Of a stretch of DNA of 64,000 nt, positions 1 to 7,368 are shown in pieces. Numbering within the stretch: the stretch's first letter is position 1; each line of letters begins with the position of its first letter. A program made the translations under genes and the position numbers. Under the pieces are notes generated by a model that ran no database searches, was not told where the DNA came from, and saw nothing but the letters and a program-made list of their open reading frames with translations. Source of the stretch: Ancylomarina longa (GTDB lineage: Bacteria; Bacteroidota; Bacteroidia; Bacteroidales; Marinifilaceae); the NCBI RefSeq assembly GCF_003996985.1, contig NZ_RJJX01000002.1, forward strand, positions 62,001 to 126,000, in the 5' to 3' direction.

Positions 1-220
1 TCCTTGATTTCAGCAGATTGCTTCGTCGTTAAAAAAACTCCTGCGATGACGATTACAAATATCTAACGCAAAGACACGAAGACACGAAGAAAATCAGTAA
101 AAAAAAACCTGTCAGTTTACCGAAAACTAACAGGTTAAAATGAATTCTTATACACTATTCATCCTTTGCGACTTTGCGACTTAGCGTTTGTCCTTGATTT
201 CAGCAGATTGCTTCGTCGTT
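1..220. repeat. Composite intergenic repeat with 30-bp direct repeats and an inverted pair
   Basis: The same 30 bases occur at 1-30 and 191-220. Between them, 65-89 (AACGCAAAGACACGAAG...) and 163-189 (...CTTTGCGACTTAGCGTT) form an imperfect inverted pair. Sequences of the 'GAAGCAATCTGC' and 'AACGCAAAG' kind are, from memory, widespread intergenic repeats in Bacteroidota. No gene is seen in 1-252. The element may extend beyond the left window edge. Confidence 0.6.
98..136 (-). terminator. Rho-independent terminator of the drug-efflux operon
   Basis: Read on the minus strand, AACCTGT pairs with ACAGGTT, with an inner AGTTT/AAACT pairing, followed by an uninterrupted run of T (plus-strand A at 98-107). 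It lies about 115 bp past the stop codon of the last permease gene. Confidence 0.75.
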
Positions 221-252
221 GATTTGGTTTGGCAATACATGTAAATTATCCC

Positions 253-1371
253 TTAAGATACTTTGCGGTATCGGTTTACAGCAATAGTAAGCATCGCAAT
301 ACCATACAAACCTAGAATTCCCAATTCTCTCATCACATCCTTAAAGCCGGAACCTTTGAGCATAATCATCCGAATCATTTTAATAAAATAAGATACCGGA
401 TTCAGGAAATTTAACTTCTGTCCCCATTCGGGCATACTTTCCACAGGAGTAAATAGCCCACTCATCATGATAAAAACCACCATAAAAAACCAGGCGATAA
501 ACATGGCTTGCTGCTGGGTATCGGTTTGAGTGGAAATCAACAAGCCAATTCCCAACACCACTAACAAATACACAAAAGCTACCAGATAGATCAATCCCAA
601 CGATCCCAGAAATGGTATTTTAAAGACAAAGGTGGCTAATAGGAGTCCTACGCCCAATTCAAAAAATCCAATAATCAGAAAGGGAATTAATTTACCGATA
701 AGGAATTGATATTTTTTGATTGGGGTAACATTAATTTGCTCGATGGTACCAATTTCCTTTTCGCGAACCACATTCATGGCCGAAAGAAAAAGCCCGATCA
801 CCGTAACCAATAAAACAAGGATTCCTGGCAACATGTATGGGATGTAATCCATTTCGGGATTAAACAGATGCGAATAACTATTATCCACAATCTGTATCGG
901 CTGTCTAGTTTTGGCATTTATCAATTTGGGCTGCAAATGCAAATTATAATCCTGTATTACAGCCTGAATATATGCATTGTATAAACCAGCCGCACTGGCA
1001 TCGATGGCATTTACCAACACTTGCACACCAGCAGGTCTTTTCAAATCGACATCATTACCAAAACCCTTCTCGAATACCAAAATGGCATCTACTTTATCCT
1101 TGAACAGTTCTTTTTCACCAGCATCAACCGAAAATCCCAGATCTTTCACCGTAAAAAACGGAGAGCCATTAAACTTGGATATCAGCTCGCGCGAATGGGA
1201 AGATAAATCTTTATCCACCACATATAAATTGGTGTTTTTCATATCGTAGGTAGCTGCAAATACCAAAATACAAAGCTGTATTATAGGCATCACAAATATG
1301 ATGGGCAGCATACCCTTATTTCTGAAAATCTGTAAAAATTCTTTTTGTAATATATATCTAATGGTTCGCAT
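253..1371 (-). CDS. ABC-2 type transporter permease (YbhR/YhhJ-like), second of a pair
   Basis: A 372-residue inner-membrane permease of the ABC-2 family. One membrane segment lies near residues 20-42, then a large extracytoplasmic region (about 45-175), then five or so hydrophobic segments from 180 to the end. This is the usual layout for YbhS/YbhR/YhhJ drug-export permeases. The loop with EKEIGTIEQINVTP after the second membrane segment is a family hallmark. It is the last gene of a seven-gene minus-strand operon and lies 49 bp past a paralogous permease, so the two probably form a heterodimer driven by the two upstream ATPases. The substrate cannot be read from sequence. Confidence 0.88.
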   Translation of the reverse strand: MRTIRYILQKEFLQIFRNKGMLPIIFVMPIIQLCILVFAATYDMKNTNLYVVDKDLSSHSRELISKFNGSPFFTVKDLGFSVDAGEKELFKDKVDAILVFEKGFGNDVDLKRPAGVQVLVNAIDASAAGLYNAYIQAVIQDYNLHLQPKLINAKTRQPIQIVDNSYSHLFNPEMDYIPYMLPGILVLLVTVIGLFLSAMNVVREKEIGTIEQINVTPIKKYQFLIGKLIPFLIIGFFELGVGLLLATFVFKIPFLGSLGLIYLVAFVYLLVVLGIGLLISTQTDTQQQAMFIAWFFMVVFIMMSGLFTPVESMPEWGQKLNFLNPVSYFIKMIRMIMLKGSGFKDVMRELGILGLYGIAMLTIAVNRYRKVS

Positions 1372-1420
1372 AATATTCTCTTCACGTGTTAATTTTCCAA
1401 TGCCTCAAACAAAATCCAAC

Positions 1421-2527
1421 TTATTCTAACCTGATTTTAAATTTCTTCACACTCAAACCAATAAATACTGTAGTCATGGCAATTAAAACCAAGGTTTCCT
1501 TCCATATATATTCAAATCCTACTCCTTTCAACATGATATTTTTGATCACCACAATAAACCAGCGTGGTGGAATAATATTACTGATTAATTGTAAAGGCAA
1601 CGGCATATTTCGGATTGGAAAAATAAACCCGGAAAGCAAAATGGTAGGCAGCATCAATGCAAACATCGATAGCATCATGGCTACTTGCTGACTATTGGAA
1701 ACAGTAGAAATAAAAATGCCCAGAGATAATGCCAAAAGAATAAACAAAATACTCTCTGCCATCAATAGAGCGAAACTACCGAGCACCGGTACTCCAAAAA
1801 CAAAATAACCCATTCCCACAATTACCAATGCATTGATAAAGGACAATAACAAATAAGGAGTTACTTTACCCAGAATAATTTGCAAGGGTTTTAGTGGCGA
1901 AACCAATAATATCTCCATGGTTCCCAACTCTTTTTCGCGGGCAATTGAAATGGAAGTCATCATTGCCGAAACCAGCATCAGGATGGTTGCCATAATACCT
2001 GGCACAAACATAAACACACTTTCTAAACTCGTATTAAAATACATGCGGGTTTGTGGTTTTACCTGGAAAGGCAATACCTTACCCCGATTAATTTCGAGAT
2101 TGTAATTCTGAAGAATGCCTTGCAAATAGTTCACAGCCAAATTCGCCATATTAGGATCTGAAGCATCGGTTAAAATCTGCACTTTGGCTTTACTCTCCTT
2201 AGTCAGGTTGGTAGCAAAATCGGGTTCGAATACCAAAGCCAACTTCACCTCTCCTTTCCGAAACACTCCCTCAACCTGATTGATACTCTCCAGATTGTCG
2301 GTTAATTTAAAATATCCTGATGAAGTTATTTTATTAATAATCTCGTTGGTATAACTATCCTTGGAATGATCCACCACAGCCATTTTCACATCTTTCAGAT
2401 CGTTGGTAATCACAAATCCAAACAACAAAAGCTGCACAATAGGCATCCCAAACAAAATCAACATGGATCTTTTGTCCCTAAAAATGTGATAAAATTCCTT
2501 TTTTACGAAGCCGATAAATCTATTCAT
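1421..2527 (-). CDS. ABC-2 type transporter permease (YbhS-like), first of a pair
   Basis: A 368-residue ABC-2 permease with the same architecture as its downstream neighbour: an N-terminal membrane helix near 20-42, a periplasmic domain to about 170, and a C-terminal bundle of five to six helices. It carries the family's AREKELGTMEILLVSPL loop. The two permeases are clearly related but diverged, which suggests an old duplication and a heterodimeric channel. It follows the ATPase gene by 60 bp. Expected role: the membrane pore of a tripartite ABC exporter that works with the HlyD-type adaptor and TolC-like protein of the same operon. Confidence 0.88.
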   Translation of the reverse strand: MNRFIGFVKKEFYHIFRDKRSMLILFGMPIVQLLLFGFVITNDLKDVKMAVVDHSKDSYTNEIINKITSSGYFKLTDNLESINQVEGVFRKGEVKLALVFEPDFATNLTKESKAKVQILTDASDPNMANLAVNYLQGILQNYNLEINRGKVLPFQVKPQTRMYFNTSLESVFMFVPGIMATILMLVSAMMTSISIAREKELGTMEILLVSPLKPLQIILGKVTPYLLLSFINALVIVGMGYFVFGVPVLGSFALLMAESILFILLALSLGIFISTVSNSQQVAMMLSMFALMLPTILLSGFIFPIRNMPLPLQLISNIIPPRWFIVVIKNIMLKGVGFEYIWKETLVLIAMTTVFIGLSVKKFKIRLE

Positions 2528-2587
2528 CTATTTATAATTTTCATATTGCAGACCGATCAGGTCTATAATGTTTCTATATTCTAAACG

Positions 2588-3334
2588 CTATTCCTGATAG
2601 CTGCTATTTCGTGCCAAACGAAGGAAGACAGCATCCATATCCTTGGCCTCAAATTGTTTTTTGAGTTCAGAAGGAGTGTCGAGCGCCTCAATTTTCCCAT
2701 CTACCATTATCGATACCCTGTCGCAGTACTCCGCCTCATCCATATAATGTGTTGTTACGAACACAGTGATTCCCTTTCGGGATGCTTCGTAAATCAAATC
2801 CCAAAACTGGCGACGTGTTACCGGATCTACGCCACCCGTAGGCTCATCTAAAAACACAATATCCGGATTGTGCAAAATGGCAACCGAAAAGGCAAGTTTT
2901 TGTTTCCATCCTAAAGGCAGTTCCCCTATTCGCTTATTTCGGACATGTTCTAAATTCAATGTGGTAAGCAATTCATCGGCTTTCATCTTTATTTCCTTAC
3001 GGGACAAACCATAAATTCCCCCATAAAACCGGATATTCTCATATACCGTTAAATCTTCATAAAGTGAGAATTTCTGACTCATGTAGCCGATATTGCGTTT
3101 CAACAATTCGCGTTGCTTATAAACATCAAATCCAGCTACTTCAATTTCTCCGGAAGTGGGATACGAAAGTCCGCTCAATATTTTTATGGCTGTAGTTTTA
3201 CCGGCTCCATTGGCTCCCAAAAACCCGAATATCTCTCCTTTATACACATCAAAACTCAAGTCGTGATTGGCCGTAAAATCGCCAAACTTTTTGAACAAAT
3301 TCCGCACCCGAATTACTTGTTTTTCGTCTTTCAT
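2588..3334 (-). CDS. ABC transporter ATP-binding protein (matches the C-terminal half of YbhF)
   Basis: A 248-residue nucleotide-binding subunit. Walker A is GANGAGKTT near residue 40 and Walker B is IVFLDEPTGG. The signature is LPLGWKQKL rather than LSGGQ, a variant I recall from the second ATPase domain of Escherichia coli YbhF. In YbhF the two ATPase domains are fused; here they are two genes. The start codon overlaps the previous gene's stop as ATGA (4 bp), so translation is probably coupled. The degenerate signature suggests an asymmetric ATPase pair in which one site may be weak. Confidence 0.87.
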   Translation of the reverse strand: MKDEKQVIRVRNLFKKFGDFTANHDLSFDVYKGEIFGFLGANGAGKTTAIKILSGLSYPTSGEIEVAGFDVYKQRELLKRNIGYMSQKFSLYEDLTVYENIRFYGGIYGLSRKEIKMKADELLTTLNLEHVRNKRIGELPLGWKQKLAFSVAILHNPDIVFLDEPTGGVDPVTRRQFWDLIYEASRKGITVFVTTHYMDEAEYCDRVSIMVDGKIEALDTPSELKKQFEAKDMDAVFLRLARNSSYQE

Positions 3335-4257
3335 TGCTCCAGTTTATTTTCCTGACTAAGCGCCATAAAACAGTCTTCGATAACCGCTTGAATCTTTTCT
3401 ATCTTCACCCCTTCATGTCCTTTATTTACCAGATATTCTTTCAATTCGGCTACCTCAAACGCATCCCTTTTATCCGTGTAATGCAACACTTGTCCGAAGG
3501 CAAACACCGAATGAACCGAAGGATATTCTCTAATATCAAGCATCGCCTGATACATATCCGAAGTATGAATGGCATACAAATCTTTTTCGTACTGATTTAC
3601 AATACCTGCAGGCGTATCCACTTGCAGTATTTTTCCATCCTGAATTAAGGCAACCCGCTCGCACAAATTTGCTTCATCCATATAAGGAGTTGCCACCACA
3701 ATGGTAATTCCCTTTGCTTTCAAACCTTTCAGCATTTGCCAAAACTCACTCCGGGATACAGCATCCACACCTGTTGTTGGTTCATCCAGCAATAATATTT
3801 TTGGTTGATGAATCAAAGCACAGCAAAGTGCCAGTTTTTGTTTCATCCCGCCAGATAATTTCCCTGCCAAACGATCTTTAAATGGTTCAATCTGCACCCA
3901 TATATCGTGAATCATATCCATATTGTCCTCAATACGCGTATTGAAAACCGTAGCGAAAAAATTAAGGTTTTCCATCACACTCAAATCCTGATAAAGCGAA
4001 AACCTCCCCGGCATATAACCCAACAAATTGCGGATATACTTATAATCTTTAACCACCTCGTAACCACAGAGAGAAACATTACCGGTATTAGGTAGTAAAA
4101 GAGTAGTCAGAATCCTAAATAATGTAGTTTTTCCTGCACCATCAGGACCAATTAATCCAAATAGCTCTCCTGACTTAATTTCCAAACTAACACCCTGAAG
4201 CGCTAATACCTCTCCGTAAGATTTCGATAAATTTTCTATACTGATATGTGAATCCAT
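3331..4257 (-). CDS. ABC transporter ATP-binding protein (matches the N-terminal half of YbhF)
   Basis: A 308-residue ATPase with Walker A GPDGAGKTT near residue 40, signature LSGGMKQKL, Walker B ILLLDEPTTG and a canonical H-loop region. The C-terminal extension of about 80 residues (from about 225) is usual for DrrA/CcmA-type exporter ATPases. It follows the adaptor gene with only 1 bp between them and overlaps the next ATPase by 4 bp. With its partner it should form the cytoplasmic motor of the exporter. Confidence 0.88.
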   Translation of the reverse strand: MDSHISIENLSKSYGEVLALQGVSLEIKSGELFGLIGPDGAGKTTLFRILTTLLLPNTGNVSLCGYEVVKDYKYIRNLLGYMPGRFSLYQDLSVMENLNFFATVFNTRIEDNMDMIHDIWVQIEPFKDRLAGKLSGGMKQKLALCCALIHQPKILLLDEPTTGVDAVSRSEFWQMLKGLKAKGITIVVATPYMDEANLCERVALIQDGKILQVDTPAGIVNQYEKDLYAIHTSDMYQAMLDIREYPSVHSVFAFGQVLHYTDKRDAFEVAELKEYLVNKGHEGVKIEKIQAVIEDCFMALSQENKLEQ

Positions 4258-4258
4258 C

Positions 4259-5152
4259 TTATTTCCATCTGATTTCGCCCGGCATTCCTATCTTTAGTCT
4301 GCCATCGTTTTCAACTCTCACCTTTACGGCATAAACCAATTTCACCCTTTCCTTCTTAGTCTGGATAATCTTCGGTGTAAACTCTGATTGAGCAGAAATC
4401 CATGTGATTTTTCCGGAAAGACTCTGTTCTTGCTCTCCTTGTTTGTCGATGATCACCTTCACTTGCTGTCCGAGCTTTATTTCCGGTAGCTGGTCTCCAC
4501 TTACATATACCCTTAAATCCAGACTTCTTAAATCAGCTAACTTAAACAAAGGAGTTCCTGCATTCACCATTTCATATGTCTCATGATATTTTTCGAGGAC
4601 AGTAGCAGCTTTGGGTACAAAAATTCTGCTTTTCTGAATCATATCGCTTATCGCATCCATCTTTCTATCGATGCTTTCCAATTCCCCAAACACTTTGGCA
4701 TTTTCCGTTTTCACGGATTGAATTTGCTTTTGCACTACCAATATATTTCCGTGTATATCGTCCACATCTTTCTGCGTAGCTGCTTTATCGCGGAACATTT
4801 GATCGATTCTGGCCTGATCTTTTTCCATGATGGATTTTTGCTCCTCGTAAACGGCGATTCGGGATAAGATATTCTTGATTCCGGCTGCAATAGATTTTCG
4901 TTGCGATTTGAGTTGTTCCCGCTGTAGATACAACTGAGTGGTATCAATCACTCCCACTTCGGTAGCTTGAGTAAATACATCTCCTTCCTCCAAATTTAGA
5001 TGTAATATTTTCCCACTATTTTCCGCTGAAATAGTATAATCTACAGCTTCGAAATTTCCATAAGCATCCGATTCATTTTCATTTGTATTGCATGCAGGCA
5101 ACAATGCCAAAAACAATATTCCTAAGCTTGATATTTTAAATATATTTCTCAT
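4259..5152 (-). CDS. HlyD-family periplasmic adaptor, lipoprotein
   Basis: A 297-residue membrane fusion protein. The N-terminus is a lipoprotein signal (LALLPAC, Cys near 21), so it is probably anchored by lipid. A biotinyl-lipoyl-like strand (ILHLNLEEGDVF) is followed by a coiled coil of about 80 residues (80-165, rich in Gln/Lys/Glu). A second lipoyl half and a beta-barrel end (IGMPGEI) follow. This is the YbhG/YhiI type that links ABC-2 permeases to an outer-membrane channel. It lies 6 bp after the TolC gene. Confidence 0.87.
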   Translation of the reverse strand: MRNIFKISSLGILFLALLPACNTNENESDAYGNFEAVDYTISAENSGKILHLNLEEGDVFTQATEVGVIDTTQLYLQREQLKSQRKSIAAGIKNILSRIAVYEEQKSIMEKDQARIDQMFRDKAATQKDVDDIHGNILVVQKQIQSVKTENAKVFGELESIDRKMDAISDMIQKSRIFVPKAATVLEKYHETYEMVNAGTPLFKLADLRSLDLRVYVSGDQLPEIKLGQQVKVIIDKQGEQEQSLSGKITWISAQSEFTPKIIQTKKERVKLVYAVKVRVENDGRLKIGMPGEIRWK

Positions 5153-5158
5153 GTCTCC

Positions 5159-6457
5159 TTATTTTTTTAACGCTAATCCTTTAATTCTTTTGTATTCGGC
5201 TACTGATTGTTGCAATTGCACCAAGTGATATTCCCGATTTAATTTTGCCTGAATTTCCTTATTCAAATCATCTAAATAATCGCTGGATGTGATTACTCCA
5301 TGATCGAGTTGTGAGGCGGAACTCTTACTAATATCCTCTTGTAATTCAATAATTGCATCATCCTTCACCAATAATATCTTGAATTTGCTGATATTATTTG
5401 CTTCCTGCTCCAATTCTATATTCTGACTACGCACAAAACTCTGTTCTTGTGTTGTCACCAAATCCTTTTGCAGACTATAATTTTTTTGCTTTCTACGACT
5501 TGTTTTCCAGTCGAATATATTCCAGGAAAGCTTTGCTCCAATCATATAATAAGTATCAAAACGATCGGTTAATTGATTATAACCCGGATTTCCATAACCC
5601 ATTTGTCCAAACCCTTTAATGCTTGGCAATCTGTTCTTATGCGTTAAATTAATTTGTTCATCGAGCAATAATTTCTGCTTATCGTACCATTGATATTCTG
5701 GTCGGCTTCTCAGGCTTGAATTGTTTATTTCAGTTTCTTCAATGGGCATTTCCTTCAATTGCATGTCCACTTTCAATTCACGTCCCATTAACTGAGATAA
5801 AACTCCAAATGCAGAAGATTCAGCAGCTGCTAATTCCTGCATTTGCTGATCGATAAGCAACATTTCTGATTCCAGAATTTTTTGATTTGCCAACAGGAGA
5901 CTTCCGCTTGCGACTGCCGATTTCACTAAATCCAAACGAGCCTGAATCGTCTTTACCTTTTCGTTAAGTAAGTTTCTGTTTTTTCGAATCAGCAGGATAC
6001 TAAAATAGGCGGTATTCACCTTTTCCCGAAGCTGGTACATCTGTACCTCAATATTTTGAACAGCTACTGCCGAAGCCATTTTCTCTAATTTCATCTGACT
6101 TTTAATTCGACCGCCGTTATAAATCAGCTGCTCCACATCTACATTTAAGCTATACTGATCTTTGGGTGCTTTTGGTGCATCGATGCCCGGCAAAGAAATT
6201 CCCGTAACATCCGACTGATAGGAAGCTTTACCATTGGCATACATTTGAGGTAAATACCCTGTTTTCAAATTCTCAAGATTAAGACTTGAGCTTTGTTCTA
6301 AAAGTTGTTTTGCTTTAACTATTGGGAAATTTTGTTGAACCTCCTGCTGACATTGCTCCAAACTAAGCTCTGCCTCTTGTGTCCATCCCTTTTGAGTAAA
6401 AAATAGGAGTGCAATCAAAAGAGTTACACTTCTATATTTCAAAAAATATGTTCTCAT
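5159..6457 (-). CDS. TolC-family outer-membrane efflux protein
   Basis: A 432-residue protein with a cleavable signal peptide (hydrophobic stretch, cut after TQKGWTQ) and two long helical repeats typical of OEP proteins. The start ELSLEQCQQEVQQNFP is the usual 'SLEQALQLALENNP'-like opening. It provides the outer-membrane duct for the ABC exporter encoded downstream. It is the first structural gene after the regulator, with a 7-bp gap, so the whole set should be transcribed from the promoter upstream of tetR. Confidence 0.88.
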   Translation of the reverse strand: MRTYFLKYRSVTLLIALLFFTQKGWTQEAELSLEQCQQEVQQNFPIVKAKQLLEQSSSLNLENLKTGYLPQMYANGKASYQSDVTGISLPGIDAPKAPKDQYSLNVDVEQLIYNGGRIKSQMKLEKMASAVAVQNIEVQMYQLREKVNTAYFSILLIRKNRNLLNEKVKTIQARLDLVKSAVASGSLLLANQKILESEMLLIDQQMQELAAAESSAFGVLSQLMGRELKVDMQLKEMPIEETEINNSSLRSRPEYQWYDKQKLLLDEQINLTHKNRLPSIKGFGQMGYGNPGYNQLTDRFDTYYMIGAKLSWNIFDWKTSRRKQKNYSLQKDLVTTQEQSFVRSQNIELEQEANNISKFKILLVKDDAIIELQEDISKSSASQLDHGVITSSDYLDDLNKEIQAKLNREYHLVQLQQSVAEYKRIKGLALKK

Positions 6458-6464
6458 ATATTTA

Positions 6465-7076
6465 TTATTTTAATTTTATTGATGCAATGATAAAATCTGC
6501 TACCCTGTCCGCTCTATTTTTTAGTAATTCATCCACATCCTCACCAGCAAAAAGTAATTTTTCGGTAAGCGGCTTACTGACAAAGGGGAAAACACATAAA
6601 CTAACAATATTTAAAATTAGATCTCTTGGATCTATTGATCTGATTACTCCATTTTGAATAGCTTCATTAATCTTTTGGACCGTATTTTCTTTGGCCTCTA
6701 CAAATCCCTCAATTTCCATCATTTTCAACAATCTTTCCGGTGCCATATTAACCTCATTCATTACAAAATTGGGGAGAAAAGGGTATTCAGATAAAACAGA
6801 ATAATAATGACGACACAGGTTGCGAATTTTTTGGAAAAGCTCAGAATCATCCGCTAAAAATGCAGCAACTGGTCTAAGTAGCTTAATAACTGCTTCCTGA
6901 AATACATGTTCAAATAACCCATCCTTACTTCGATAATAATAATGCAACATAGCTTTATTAATTCCTGCTTCGTCAGCAATCTCTTGCATTCGGGCACCTG
7001 CCAATCCTTTTTTAGCAAACACCTTTTTGGCAGCTCTAATTATTAATTCCTGAGTTTCAACTGATTTTTTATCCAT
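6465..7076 (-). CDS. TetR/AcrR-family transcriptional repressor of the efflux operon
   Basis: A 203-residue regulator. The N-terminal helix-turn-helix (about residues 8-55, with EIADEAGINKAMLHYYYRSKDGLF) is typical of TetR proteins. The remaining 140 residues form the variable ligand-binding and dimer domain. It is the first gene of the operon. Three palindromes of the form TTAACCA-NN-TGGTTAA lie directly upstream, one ending 10 bp before its start codon, so it very likely represses itself and the exporter and is released by an exported compound. Confidence 0.92.
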   Translation of the reverse strand: MDKKSVETQELIIRAAKKVFAKKGLAGARMQEIADEAGINKAMLHYYYRSKDGLFEHVFQEAVIKLLRPVAAFLADDSELFQKIRNLCRHYYSVLSEYPFLPNFVMNEVNMAPERLLKMMEIEGFVEAKENTVQKINEAIQNGVIRSIDPRDLILNIVSLCVFPFVSKPLTEKLLFAGEDVDELLKNRADRVADFIIASIKLK

Positions 7077-7086
7077 TATTTAAATT

Positions 7087-7104
7087 TTTAACCACATGGT
7101 TAAA
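7087..7104. promoter_or_regulatory. TetR-type operator 1
   Basis: TTTAACCACATGGTTAAA, with perfect 8-bp arms around CA. It lies in the untranslated leader just before the tetR start codon. Confidence 0.85.
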
Positions 7105-7130
7105 CGAAAAGCAAAAAATTGACCAAACAG

Positions 7131-7148
7131 ATTAACCATTTGGTTGAT
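7131..7148. promoter_or_regulatory. TetR-type operator 2
   Basis: ATTAACCATTTGGTTGAT, the same palindrome with one arm mismatch. It covers the predicted transcription start of the minus-strand promoter. Confidence 0.82.
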
Positions 7149-7149
7149 G

Positions 7150-7179
7150 CAAATATATGCGATTACTTTTTAATTCAAA
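7150..7179 (-). promoter_or_regulatory. Bacteroidota-type promoter of the tetR-efflux operon
   Basis: On the minus strand a perfect -7 box TATATTTG (7157-7150) is preceded by a TTTG -33 box (7179-7176) with an 18-bp spacer. It sits between operators 2 and 3, so a bound repressor would block the polymerase. Confidence 0.72.
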
Positions 7180-7195
7180 AATAAATAGGATTTTT

Positions 7196-7213
7196 TTTAA
7201 CCAAGTGGTTAAA
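7196..7213. promoter_or_regulatory. TetR-type operator 3
   Basis: TTTAACCAAGTGGTTAAA, with perfect 8-bp arms around AG, just upstream of the -33 box. Confidence 0.85.
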
Positions 7214-7368
7214 TATTATAAAACAAGGAGCAATCACCCTACAGTAACTACCTATTTACTAGTACCTCTGGCGTTTATTTTATGTCCATGAATTTTAAAA
7301 CAATAAAGCTCCTGTCGGTGAAACAGAAGCTTATATCTTTATTGAATTTTAAAAATCACATTTACGTA

